NCBI GenBank assembly: GCA_045646385.1
Contig: JAZRKQ010000027.1
Location: 1 to 64,000, forward strand
From: SIG455 sp045646385
Lineage (GTDB): Bacteria > Bacillota > Clostridia > UMGS1810
DNA length: 64,000 nucleotides
Reading direction: 5' to 3'
Positions within the stretch are counted from its first letter, which is position 1, and the number at the start of each line of letters is the position of its first letter. This document shows, piece after piece, positions 8,575 to 16,429 of this stretch. The notes under the pieces were generated by a model. That model did not search any database, had not been told where the DNA came from, and saw only the letters and a list, made by a program, of their open reading frames with translations. The translations under genes were made by a program, and so were the position numbers.

Positions 8575-9605
8575 ATTACGTCACCCACCCTTTTAACAGA
8601 TTTTAAAAATTCAGCAATTGCATCAGCGGTGCCTTGAACATCTTTTACGGAAACAGTTTCCACCGGAGTATGCATATATTTAAGTGGCAGGGAAAACAAC
8701 ACCGTAGGCACACCGCTGTTTGCTATCTGTATAGCCGCCGCATCTGTACCGGTATCTCCACCGTCTATGTCTACGGAATAATCAATTCCTTTTATTTTCA
8801 TCACATTTATAACCGCCTCAACCAGAACTGGATGAATATTCGGTCCTTTACTTATAACAGTACCTCCGCCCGTAGGGAAAGTGTTATCCTTAGCATCGGG
8901 CGAAGTTCCGTGACAAACGTCAATAGCAATAGCAAAGTCGGGATATATATTATACGCCGCACAACCTGCCCCGCGAAGTCCTACCTCCTCTTGAACAGCA
9001 GCAACTGCATAAAGATCAAACGGCAACTCGGTATCTTTTAACTGTTTCAATACATCAACTATAGCGGCAACACTTGTTCTGTCGTCCTGAGCCTTTGTGC
9101 TTATCATACCGTCAAGCATAAACAGAGTTTTATTTTTCATAGTGGCTGTGTCGCCGACTTTAACGAGTTTTTTTACCTCATCAGCACTAAAACCCGTATC
9201 TATATATAATTTATCCTTAGGCACGGTTTTTTTGCGTTCCTCAGCAGATAAAATATGCGGTGGCTTAGCGCCTATAACACCTGTAAGACGGCTTTTACCG
9301 TGAACTATAACCTCCTGCGCAAGCATAATACGCGCATCAATTCCGCCAATTGTTGAAAAATATAAAAATCCTTTTTCATCGATATCGGTAATGATAAGAC
9401 CAACCTCGTCCATATGCGCCTCTATCATTACTTTGCCATGAGGATTTTTACTTTTTTTAATGCCTATAACATTGCCCATGGCATCTATACTGCACTCATC
9501 ACAGTATTGCAAAAATATTTTTTTAACTTCCTCTGCAACCGACTGTTCATATCCTGAAACGCCGTGAAGATTGGAAAGCAATTTTATATTATCGGTAATA
9601 TTCAA
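8565..9605 (-). CDS. M42 family metallopeptidase (first of three)
   Basis: The 346-residue first member of the tandem set. Motifs: EAHMDEVGLI, AQDDRTSV, AVQEEVGLRGAG, IAIDVCHG and KYMHTPVETV, a complete M42 metal site. The start is TTG at 9605, supported by an AGGAAG site seven bases before it; no ATG is better placed. Only 16 bases separate it from murD upstream, so the whole block from murD to the small Cys-rich gene is likely one transcript. Three different M42 copies in a row suggest complementary substrate ranges. Confidence 0.93.
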   Translation of the reverse strand: MNITDNIKLLSNLHGVSGYEQSVAEEVKKIFLQYCDECSIDAMGNVIGIKKSKNPHGKVMIEAHMDEVGLIITDIDEKGFLYFSTIGGIDARIMLAQEVIVHGKSRLTGVIGAKPPHILSAEERKKTVPKDKLYIDTGFSADEVKKLVKVGDTATMKNKTLFMLDGMISTKAQDDRTSVAAIVDVLKQLKDTELPFDLYAVAAVQEEVGLRGAGCAAYNIYPDFAIAIDVCHGTSPDAKDNTFPTGGGTVISKGPNIHPVLVEAVINVMKIKGIDYSVDIDGGDTGTDAAAIQIANSGVPTVLFSLPLKYMHTPVETVSVKDVQGTADAIAEFLKSVKRVGDVICY

Positions 9606-9621
9606 TATATCACTTCCTGTA

Positions 9622-11010
9622 TCAAAGTTTATTTACAAGTTCTTTAAAAAGATTTCCACGTTCTTCAAAATTTTTGAACATATCGAAACTTGCGCTTGCC
9701 GGCGACAGTATTACATAATCGCCATCTTCAGCAGCATTATGGGCAACCGCAACGGCTTCATCAAAAGTTGTACACTCTGTAATAGGCAGACTTTCGCCGC
9801 GTTTTTCAAGTGCTTTTTCGGTTGAATCCTTTATAGCCGGTCCTGTTTGGCCAATCACAACAAGATGCTTTACGCAATCGACAACAACATCACCGAATCC
9901 GTCAAACGGAATATGCTTATCATATCCGCCTGCAATAAGTATTACTTTTCTATCACACGCACGAAGTCCTGCCGCAGTTCTTGTGGGCGAACTTGCGATT
10001 GAGTCGTTATAATATTTAATTCCGTCAAGTTCACGTACAAGTTCCATTCTGTGCGCAACTCCGCCAAAATTTGCCGCAACATCATGCACATCTTCACGGC
10101 TTACCATATCGCCTACTGCACCGATAGCCGCCATATAATTTTCCACATTATGAATACCGCGTATTTTAATATCGCTTGTTTTTATAATTGGCTCATCACC
10201 CAAATAAATAACGTCTTTATACAAATATACGTTGTTTTCACCTATATTGTCTTTACTGAAAAACACCGTTTTACTCAATACGTTTTTCTCACCAATTTTT
10301 CGTGTTATGTCATTATCGAAATTAACTACAAGTTTGTCTCTTTCTGTCTGGTGTGCGTAAATACTGCTTTTTGCATCTATATATTCCTGATAGTCTGTGT
10401 GGTAATCAAGATGGTTAGGTGAAATATTTGTTATTATTGCCACATCTGTGCTGACACTCATATTGTGCAACTGAAAACTGCTCAGTTCCACCACTACAAC
10501 ATCGTCTTTGCTGATTTCCTCTATCCTATACAGAAGAGGGTTGCCGATATTTCCTCCTACAAAACAGTTATATCCCGCCTTTTTAAGTATTTCATAAATC
10601 AAAGTAGTAGTTGTGGTTTTACCATCACTGCCCGTTACTCCTATTGTTTTTGCGGGGCACATAGACAAAAACAGTTCCATCTCACTCGTTAAAATTGCTC
10701 CGTTTTTCTGTGCTTTTACAAATTCGGAACGGTCAATACGTATGCCGGGCGAGCGAAGGATTATATCACATCCTTTGAAATGGTCTAAATAATCGTCTCC
10801 AAGGCGAAGTTCCACAACTGCAGATTTTAATGCGTCGGCTGTTTTTTTATCGAATTTATCAAGCGGTTTTCTGTCGCAGCACATAACCCACGCACCGCGT
10901 TCAACAAAAAATTTTATAAGCGGAAGATTACTAACGCCCATACCAACAATAGCAACTTTTTTTCCTTTGATAAATTCTTTAAAAACGGCGTAGTTCAAAT
11001 TGTCAATCAC
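9622..11010 (-). CDS. murD: UDP-N-acetylmuramoylalanine--D-glutamate ligase
   Basis: Adds D-glutamate to UDP-MurNAc-L-Ala during cytoplasmic peptidoglycan precursor synthesis. The 462-residue length is normal for MurD. The Mur-ligase ATP site GVTGSDGKTTTTTLIYEIL is near residue 115, NISPNHLDYH follows, and YYNDSIASSPTRT marks the C-terminal domain. Start is GTG at 11010 with AAGGAG upstream, overlapping the stop of the TauE/SafE gene by four bases. It is isolated from the usual division-cell-wall cluster and sits between a transporter and peptidases. Confidence 0.96.
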   Translation of the reverse strand: MIDNLNYAVFKEFIKGKKVAIVGMGVSNLPLIKFFVERGAWVMCCDRKPLDKFDKKTADALKSAVVELRLGDDYLDHFKGCDIILRSPGIRIDRSEFVKAQKNGAILTSEMELFLSMCPAKTIGVTGSDGKTTTTTLIYEILKKAGYNCFVGGNIGNPLLYRIEEISKDDVVVVELSSFQLHNMSVSTDVAIITNISPNHLDYHTDYQEYIDAKSSIYAHQTERDKLVVNFDNDITRKIGEKNVLSKTVFFSKDNIGENNVYLYKDVIYLGDEPIIKTSDIKIRGIHNVENYMAAIGAVGDMVSREDVHDVAANFGGVAHRMELVRELDGIKYYNDSIASSPTRTAAGLRACDRKVILIAGGYDKHIPFDGFGDVVVDCVKHLVVIGQTGPAIKDSTEKALEKRGESLPITECTTFDEAVAVAHNAAEDGDYVILSPASASFDMFKNFEERGNLFKELVNKL

Positions 11011-11369
11011 GATGATTTCTCCTTTTTACCGAAAAATTGATTTATTCCTACTGCAAATAAAAACACAGCAAATATCTTTCTTAAAATATCGGCAGACATA
11101 TAAACGGCTATCCACGAACCCAAAATTGCACCTATTATTCCGAAAGCAATAATGGGCAAAGCCGCTTTAAAATCAACCGATTTATTTTTTATATGAATAA
11201 CAAGAGCCGCTATGGCAGTAGGTATAAAATATACAAGATTCACGCATTGCGCCCCTTGTTGACCAACATTCAAAAACATAGTAAGAATAGGTATGAGTAT
11301 TGCTCCTCCGCCTATTCCCATACCACTTACAATACCCGAAAAAAATCCTGCAAGAATGGTAATAAACAT
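11007..11369 (-). CDS. TauE/SafE family permease, C-terminal half
   Basis: A 120-residue membrane protein equal to one DUF81 repeat: four hydrophobic segments and the GxGGGxxxxP motif as GMGIGGGAILIPILTMFL. Full TauE/SafE anion transporters have two such repeats in about 250 residues. The ATG follows directly on the stop codon of the preceding half gene and in the same reading frame. It may form a heterodimer with that half, or the two may be made as one protein by stop-codon readthrough. The family exports sulfite, sulfoacetate or other organic acids; the substrate here is unknown. Confidence 0.85.
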   Translation of the reverse strand: MFITILAGFFSGIVSGMGIGGGAILIPILTMFLNVGQQGAQCVNLVYFIPTAIAALVIHIKNKSVDFKAALPIIAFGIIGAILGSWIAVYMSADILRKIFAVFLFAVGINQFFGKKEKSS

Positions 11370-11738
11370 TTAAAACACCATCCTTACAGCGGCGGCTATT
11401 ATAAACACGCCAAAAATCTTACGCAGAAGCGCCGGCGAAATTTTCTTTAAAATCGCCGCACCGACAGCACCCCCGGCAACACCGCCGACAGACACCCGCC
11501 ACGCAAGAGAAAAATCAAAAAACCCTTTATAAATATATAAAATCATACTCACAACTGTAAGCGGCAGAATAACCGCTATTGCCGTTGCGTGTGATTTATG
11601 TTCGTCCATATCAAGAAACTTTTCCATAGCAGGCACTACAACTGTTCCACCGCCCGAGCCGAAAAGTCCATTACAAAGCCCCACGGTAATTCCTATAAGG
11701 GCAGTTTTTAAAAAACTCTTTTTAACCTTCATATTCAC
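11370..11738 (-). CDS. TauE/SafE family permease, N-terminal half
   Basis: A 122-residue protein with a single DUF81 repeat, motif GLFGSGGGTVVVPAMEKFL near residue 25 and about four hydrophobic segments. It ends in TAA immediately followed by the ATG of the second half, TTT TAA ATG, with no frame change. The two products share only family-level similarity, as expected for the two repeats of a full transporter. A basic N-terminus (MNMKVKK) suggests the inside-positive orientation. Comparable two-gene forms exist in Firmicutes, so this need not be a recent nonsense mutation. Confidence 0.85.
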   Translation of the reverse strand: MNMKVKKSFLKTALIGITVGLCNGLFGSGGGTVVVPAMEKFLDMDEHKSHATAIAVILPLTVVSMILYIYKGFFDFSLAWRVSVGGVAGGAVGAAILKKISPALLRKIFGVFIIAAAVRMVF

Positions 11739-11781
11739 ACTCCAAATACTTTTTTACTAATATTTGAAGTGTAAGTATTTT

Positions 11782-12483
11782 TTATTCACATATATCCTTA
11801 ACAACCTCGCCCGCAATAATAAAACCTGCAACAGGCGGCACCCAGGGCACACTTGCCGTTATGGGACGGGATTTACCGTCCTCACACACAGTTTGCTCTA
11901 TAGGCTTTTCAGGCGAATATACAACTTTGAGTTTTTCTACATCGCGTTTTTTAAGTTCACGGCGCATAACCCTTGCAAGAGGGTCCCCCTCAGTAGAGTA
12001 TATGTCCGAAACAGTAAGTTTAGCAGCATCGGTTTTATTGCCCGTACCCATTGAAGATATAATGGGCACACCTGATTTGATTGATTTTTCGATGAGTAAT
12101 ATTTTAGACGTAACCATGTCAATGGCATCAACGATATAATCTGCACCCGAAAAGTCGAATTCGTCCTCGTTTTCCGCCGAAAACTTTTTGTGTATTGCAC
12201 AAAAATCAATCGACGGATTAATATCAAGACAGCGTTTTTTCATTTCGTCAACTTTGATATTTCCAACCGTAGAGCGAGTTGCTATAAGTTGACGGTTTAT
12301 ATTTGTAATGTCCACGACATCCATATCCACCGCGCGTATATGTCCTATGCCTGCACGCACCAGAGCCTCAACTGCAAAACCGCCCACTCCGCCTACGCCA
12401 AACACCCAAACGGTGGAATTATTTAATTTATGTATATTTTCCTCGCCTATAACAAGGCTTGTTCTGAAAAACGCTTTATCCAT
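11782..12483 (-). CDS. tcdA: tRNA threonylcarbamoyladenosine dehydratase
   Basis: E1-like ThiF/HesA enzyme that cyclises t6A37 in tRNA to ct6A using ATP. The 233-residue product has the nucleotide-binding GVGGVGGFAVEALVRAGIG at about 30-48, the DITNINRQLIAT arginine-finger region, and YIVDAIDMVTSK. The C-terminal VPPVAGFIIAGEVVKDI is also typical. ATG 12483 is preferred because GGAG lies seven bases upstream; a TTG at 12495 would include that site. A probable 6S RNA ends only about 17 bases before the start. Confidence 0.93.
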   Translation of the reverse strand: MDKAFFRTSLVIGEENIHKLNNSTVWVFGVGGVGGFAVEALVRAGIGHIRAVDMDVVDITNINRQLIATRSTVGNIKVDEMKKRCLDINPSIDFCAIHKKFSAENEDEFDFSGADYIVDAIDMVTSKILLIEKSIKSGVPIISSMGTGNKTDAAKLTVSDIYSTEGDPLARVMRRELKKRDVEKLKVVYSPEKPIEQTVCEDGKSRPITASVPWVPPVAGFIIAGEVVKDICE

Positions 12484-12499
12484 AAAATACTCCAATATA

Positions 12500-12701
12500 A
12501 ATACCCCACCATGCCGTGTATGAGCGTTATTTCTAACCTGTATATACAGGTGGATTTCCTCCCATCTGCTTTACGTTCCCTTGTTACAGGCAAAGCCCGT
12601 CATGGTTTACAGCCACAGACAGCGTCCGGAATTCCATATAAAAAGATGTTAGTTGAAATATTCTTACTCACTATCACGCACACAGCAGGGATATCCTCTG
12701 T
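12500..12701 (-). ncRNA. ssrS: Probable 6S RNA
   Basis: About 200 nucleotides without a sensible open frame, starting right after a near-consensus promoter. The ends pair: AUAUCCC and GCUGUGUG near the 5' end match the 3' strand around CACGGCAUGGUGGGGUAU, giving the long closing stem expected of 6S RNA. A small hairpin ACCUGUAUAUACAGGU lies in the 3' strand, where Firmicutes 6S RNAs often have one. The position next to tcdA recalls the Bacillus bsrA locus. 6S RNA mimics an open promoter and binds sigma-70-type RNA polymerase. Assignment rests on structure, size and context, not on a model search. Confidence 0.65.
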
Positions 12702-12707
12702 ATTGAT

Positions 12708-12736
12708 ATAATAGCACAATATGCCTTGTGCTTCAA
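12708..12736 (-). promoter_or_regulatory. Strong promoter of the 6S RNA candidate
   Basis: Minus strand TTGAAG, exactly 17 bases, TATTAT, predicting a start near 12701. No ribosome site or open frame follows, which supports a noncoding transcript. Confidence 0.8.
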
Positions 12737-12753
12737 GTGGTTTTATCAACCAA

Positions 12754-13041
12754 TTAATCAATTATATCAAACTGGTCTGCCATTCTTTCTTTAAAAGTTT
12801 CAAAAGCAGTTTCAAGTTCTTCGTCATCCGTAACCTGAATAAGAATATCATCTCCGTTTTCATCTTCTTCTATACGCATGATAAAAACTTCTTCCTCTTG
12901 TTCTTCTGCAGGTTCTTCAACGGGAACTAATGCCACATACTGAGTTTCGCTCAATTCGAATGCGTCGATTATTTCAAGTTCAACGTCATTTCCGTCTTCA
13001 TCCTGAAATGTTAAGATGTTGTTTTCCATTTCGTTATTCAT
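12754..13041 (-). CDS. DUF1292 domain protein
   Basis: A 95-residue very acidic cytoplasmic protein with the DUF1292 pattern ILTFQDEDGNDVELEIID and YVALVPVEE near the middle, ending in FETFKERMAD. In Firmicutes this gene regularly follows ruvX, as here, with a 27-base gap. ATG 13041 has an AGAGGA site. Its role is unknown; conservation beside ruvX suggests housekeeping. Confidence 0.9.
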   Translation of the reverse strand: MNNEMENNILTFQDEDGNDVELEIIDAFELSETQYVALVPVEEPAEEQEEEVFIMRIEEDENGDDILIQVTDDEELETAFETFKERMADQFDIID

Positions 13042-13068
13042 AATAAAATCCTCTTTTCATAATATATT

Positions 13069-13479
13069 TTAAATACTATCCAAATAACTTTGTAAAATTA
13101 TAGATGCCGCAACAGTATCTATAACATTTTTTCTGTCTTTACCACGTGTATTGGTAACGTTTAAAACACCAGCCGCCTGAACAGTAGACAAGCGCTCGTC
13201 CCACAGAATAATTTCCGTTTCGGGAAAATATTCCTTAAGTTCGTCTGCAAATTTTTGGCTTATCTCACCGCGCGGACCGAGAGTACCGTTCATATTTTTA
13301 GGCAGACCGATTACAATTTTATCGGCGTTATAACTTTTTATAATTTCTACAACACGTTCAAGCATTTTAGCATAAACTTTGTTTGGCACAGTTTCTATAC
13401 CCTGTGCGGTAAAGCCAAGCGGGTCGCTTACTGCAACGCCCACACGTGCATCACCATAGTCAATTCCTATTATTCGCAT
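13069..13479 (-). CDS. ruvX: Holliday junction resolvase RuvX/YqgF
   Basis: RNase H-fold nuclease family implicated in pre-16S rRNA 5' processing and Holliday junction resolution. The 136-residue length is standard. IGIDYGDARVGVAVSDPLG at the N-terminus holds the first catalytic Asp, IVIGLPKNMNGTLG follows, and LWDERLSTVQA and GKDRKNVIDTVAA complete the active site. First gene of a two-gene unit with DUF1292. The usual partner ireB is not here but about 28 kb away in this window. Confidence 0.95.
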   Translation of the reverse strand: MRIIGIDYGDARVGVAVSDPLGFTAQGIETVPNKVYAKMLERVVEIIKSYNADKIVIGLPKNMNGTLGPRGEISQKFADELKEYFPETEIILWDERLSTVQAAGVLNVTNTRGKDRKNVIDTVAASIILQSYLDSI

Positions 13480-13508
13480 ATTATCTGTCCTTTAATTTTT
13501 ATAGATAT

Positions 13509-13537
13509 ATAATACCATATATCTGCAAAAATTACAA
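13509..13537 (-). promoter_or_regulatory. Promoter of ruvX-DUF1292
   Basis: Minus strand TTGTAA, 17-base spacer, TATTAT, about 35 bases before the ruvX ATG. Confidence 0.65.
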
Positions 13538-13608
13538 TTACATTTTTGTTAAATATCTATCCAAAAATGAATTTATGTAGTATAATATCATTATGAGGTG
13601 GAGCACCA

Positions 13609-14253
13609 ATGACAAAAAAAGAAAAAATTATTGAAATACAAAAGATATTTGACGTGGTTTATGCAGATGCAAAGTGTTCTTTGGATTTTTCTACACCGCA
13701 CGAGTTACTTGTTGCAGTACAGTTGTCTGCTCAATGCACCGATGCAAGAGTTAATATAGTTACAAAAGACTTATTTAAAAAATATAAATCTGTTGAAGAT
13801 TTTGCAAATGCTGATATAGACGAACTTTCGGCAATAATACGTCCGTGCGGTTTCTACAATTCAAAGGCGAAGAATATAATAGCGTCATCAAAAACCATCG
13901 TGGAAAAATACGGCGGAAAAGTACCCGATACTATGGAGGATTTAACTTCCCTTGCAGGAGTAGGCAGAAAAACTGCCAATCTGATACTTGGTGACGTATA
14001 CGGCAAAAGTGCCGTTGTGGTAGACACGCATTGTATACGTCTTTCAAACAGAATAGGTCTTACCACTAACAAAGACCCCGTCAAGATAGAATTTGACCTT
14101 AAAAAAATTGTACCCAAAGATTACCAGATGCGTTTTTGCCATCAGTTGGTATATCACGGACGGGCTATATGCAACGCGCGCAAGCCCCAGTGCAGTATAT
14201 GCCCGATATCTCATTTATGCAAAGGAGCAAATAAAAGTGCAGCGAACAGATAG
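13609..14253 (+). CDS. nth: Endonuclease III
   Basis: Bifunctional DNA glycosylase/AP lyase that removes oxidised pyrimidines in base excision repair. The 214-residue product contains the helix-hairpin-helix LAGVGRKTANLILG near 120, the catalytic Lys in GRKTAN and the Asp in VDTHCIRLSNRIGL. The C-terminal [4Fe-4S] loop has four cysteines with spacing C-x6-C-x2-C-x5-C (CNARKPQCSICPISHLC). An AGGTGG site precedes ATG. Its last 17 bases overlap the next gene, whose ribosome site lies within nth. Confidence 0.96.
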   Translation: MTKKEKIIEIQKIFDVVYADAKCSLDFSTPHELLVAVQLSAQCTDARVNIVTKDLFKKYKSVEDFANADIDELSAIIRPCGFYNSKAKNIIASSKTIVEKYGGKVPDTMEDLTSLAGVGRKTANLILGDVYGKSAVVVDTHCIRLSNRIGLTTNKDPVKIEFDLKKIVPKDYQMRFCHQLVYHGRAICNARKPQCSICPISHLCKGANKSAANR

Positions 14254-15277
14254 ACTCTTAACACTAATACACGAAATGGGCTGCGACAGCGCAGTCATAA
14301 CTGACAGAACAAACATGCGTTATTTAAGCGGATTTACAGGTTCTGCAGGGTATCTTATAATATCCGATAACGAGCGTCTGCTTATTACTGACTTTCGATA
14401 TACAGAGCAGGCAACGGAGCAGGCAAAAGGATTTGAAATAAAGGATTCAGCAACATTCAAATTAAAGCCATACGCGAAAAAATTCCGTTATACCGCTTTT
14501 GAAGACGACGCAGTTTCATACAAAGAATACCTTAACCTTAAACAAATTTTTAAGCGGTTAGTTCCGCTTGGAAGAACAATTATAAAAATGCGTAGCATTA
14601 AAGACAAAGACGAGATTGAGCGCATACGAATTGCAGAAAAAATCGGTGATAGTGCTTTTACACACGCTTTATCTGTTATGAAAGAGGGTATGACGGAATT
14701 ACAACTTGCAAGAGAAATTGATTTTTATATGCTTTCGCACGGGGCAGAAAGGCTGTCCTTTGAAACGATTGTGGCATCGGGTGCACGGGGAAGTATGCCA
14801 CACGCCACACCATCGGAAAACACTTTGAAAAATGGTGATTTGGTAGTAATGGATTTTGGTTGCGTTTACGACGGCTACTGCAGTGATATGACGCGCACCG
14901 TCGGTATTGGAAATGTGTGCGAAGAATTTATGGAGGCTTATGATACAGTTTTAAAAGCACAACTTGAATCTCTTAAAGTGATAAAAGCAGGGGTAAACTG
15001 CGCCGAAGTGCATTATACCGCTTTTGATATAATCGACTCAAAATACAATGGTATGTTTGGACACGCACTTGGGCATGGTGTGGGTCTTGAAATTCACGAA
15101 AGCCCCACATTTTCAAAACGAAGCGATTACCCCTTGCCGAAAAACACCGTTATAACGGTTGAGCCGGGAGTGTATATTCCGTCAAAATGCGGGGTGAGAA
15201 TAGAAGATGTGGTAGTTGTAACCAATGACGGATACGAAAATTTAACATCTTCTGCCAAAGATTTGATAATAATTTGA
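14237..15277 (+). CDS. M24 family Xaa-Pro aminopeptidase
   Basis: Cleaves N-terminal residues before proline using a dimetal site. I start at GTG 14237 (346 residues): AAAGGAG lies nine bases upstream, and the sequence then begins VQRTDRLLTLIHEMG, the usual start of creatinase/prolidase N-terminal domains. The catalytic domain shows MDFGCVYDGYCSDMTRTVG with both Asp ligands, GHALGHGVGLEIHESP with the His, TVEPGVYIP and GVRIEDVVVV with the Glu ligands. The neighbouring efp has its own promoter, though Xaa-Pro peptidase and efp genes often stay together in Firmicutes. Confidence 0.93.
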   Translation: MQRTDRLLTLIHEMGCDSAVITDRTNMRYLSGFTGSAGYLIISDNERLLITDFRYTEQATEQAKGFEIKDSATFKLKPYAKKFRYTAFEDDAVSYKEYLNLKQIFKRLVPLGRTIIKMRSIKDKDEIERIRIAEKIGDSAFTHALSVMKEGMTELQLAREIDFYMLSHGAERLSFETIVASGARGSMPHATPSENTLKNGDLVVMDFGCVYDGYCSDMTRTVGIGNVCEEFMEAYDTVLKAQLESLKVIKAGVNCAEVHYTAFDIIDSKYNGMFGHALGHGVGLEIHESPTFSKRSDYPLPKNTVITVEPGVYIPSKCGVRIEDVVVVTNDGYENLTSSAKDLIII

Positions 15278-15285
15278 AAAAACTC

Positions 15286-15314
15286 TTGAAATACTGATTG
15301 ATATAATGTATAAT
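15286..15314 (+). promoter_or_regulatory. Promoter of efp
   Basis: TTGAAA, 17-base spacer, TATAAT, ending about 39 bases before the efp start. The close match to consensus suits a highly expressed translation factor. Confidence 0.85.
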
Positions 15315-15352
15315 ATACTCATTACTATATGCAAAATTTGGAGGTAAATAAT

Positions 15353-15910
15353 ATGATTACTGCCGGCGATTTCAGAAATGGCGTTACTTTTGAACTTGAG
15401 GGCAACGTATTCCAGATTGTGGAATTTCAGCACGTTAAACCCGGTAAAGGTGCAGCGTTCGTTAGAACTAAATTAAAAAATGTTATCACAGGTGGCGTTG
15501 TTGAGAGAACTTTCCGTCCTACCGAGAAGATGCCCAAGGCTCACATCGACAGACGTGACTATGAGTATCTCTACAGCGATGGCGACCTTTTCTATTTTAT
15601 GGATACAGAAACATTCGAACAGATGCCTTTAAGCGAAGATCAACTCGGTGATTCTTTAAAATTCGTAAAAGAAAATATGGTTGTTAAAGTGCTCTCTTAC
15701 AAAGGTAGTGTATTCGGCATTGAGCCGCCTACATTTGTTGAACTCGAAGTTACTGCTACAGAGCCCGGTTTCAAAGGCGATACATCTACAGGTGCAGTTA
15801 AACCTGCTACTTTGGAAACAGGCGCTACAATTAACGTTCCGCTGTTTATTGACCAGAACGATGTTATCCGCGTAGACACACGTACCGGAGAATATATGGA
15901 AAGAGTTTAA
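15353..15910 (+). CDS. efp: Elongation factor P
   Basis: Binds the ribosome between P and E sites and relieves stalling at polyproline. ATG 15353 (185 residues) is preceded by GGAGG; a longer frame from 15329 would contain that site. Three beta-barrel domains are recognisable, with KPGKGAAFVRTKLKNV at residues 32-47 holding the conserved loop Lys of domain I and the signature family segment DQNDVIRVDTRTGEYMERV at the C-terminus. The following small gene may be cotranscribed. Confidence 0.97.
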   Translation: MITAGDFRNGVTFELEGNVFQIVEFQHVKPGKGAAFVRTKLKNVITGGVVERTFRPTEKMPKAHIDRRDYEYLYSDGDLFYFMDTETFEQMPLSEDQLGDSLKFVKENMVVKVLSYKGSVFGIEPPTFVELEVTATEPGFKGDTSTGAVKPATLETGATINVPLFIDQNDVIRVDTRTGEYMERV

Positions 15911-15956
15911 TTTTTAAAATTCTGAACATAATACAAATATGAGAGGAGTGTTTTTA

Positions 15957-16370
15957 ATGGAAAACATTACTGCAAAACTTTCTTACCTTCAGGGCCTTAT
16001 GGATGGTCTTGATTTGGACAAGGATTCTAAAGAAGCAAAAATTTTCGGCGCTATAGCAGAAGTTTTAGAAGAAATGAACGATGCTATCGACGATTTGTAT
16101 GACTATCAGGACGAAATGAACGAGAGAATCGAACTCATTGACGAAGATTTGGAAGCAGTTGAAGATGTACTCATCGACGAAGATTGCGACTGCGATTGCG
16201 ATTGTGACGACTGTGACTGCGAAGATTTTGAATACGAAATCGATTGCCCCAACTGCGGCGAAACATTAGTTTTCAATGAGGATTTCCTCGACGAAGAAGA
16301 ACTCCTTTGCCCCAACTGCGGCGAAGCACTTGATTTTGGTTGCGATTGCGAAGATTGTGATTGCGAATAA
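15957..16370 (+). CDS. CD1247-type protein with Asp/Cys-rich metal-binding tail
   Basis: A 137-residue protein starting at ATG 15957 (GAGGAG site; an upstream in-frame ATG at 15939 overlaps the site). Residues 1-70 match the CD1247 N-terminal domain seen in Clostridia: KLSYLQGLMDGLDLD and FGAIAEVLEEMNDAIDDLYDYQDEMNERI, probably helical. Then comes a run of alternating Asp and Cys (EDCDCDCDCDDCDCED), two CPNCGE knuckles and a second Asp/Cys end. The tail could bind several metal ions. Role unknown; position after efp recurs in this group as far as I recall, but I cannot confirm it. Confidence 0.8.
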   Translation: MENITAKLSYLQGLMDGLDLDKDSKEAKIFGAIAEVLEEMNDAIDDLYDYQDEMNERIELIDEDLEAVEDVLIDEDCDCDCDCDDCDCEDFEYEIDCPNCGETLVFNEDFLDEEELLCPNCGEALDFGCDCEDCDCE

Positions 16371-16387
16371 TTAAATTAGAACATATC

Positions 16388-16415
16388 AAAAGCCCCATTT
16401 CAAACGGGGCTTTTT
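16388..16415 (+). terminator. Rho-independent terminator after the Asp/Cys-rich gene
   Basis: Stem AAAGCCCC / GGGGCTTT with a nine-base loop followed by a T-rich run. It may also act on the convergent radical SAM gene from the other side. Confidence 0.85.
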
Positions 16416-16429
16416 GTTTTGCATAATTA

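Noticed and set aside
12535..12552. Hairpin ACCTGTATATACAGGT as an independent terminator
   Set aside because: No T tract follows on either strand and it falls inside the probable 6S RNA, where such a hairpin is expected.
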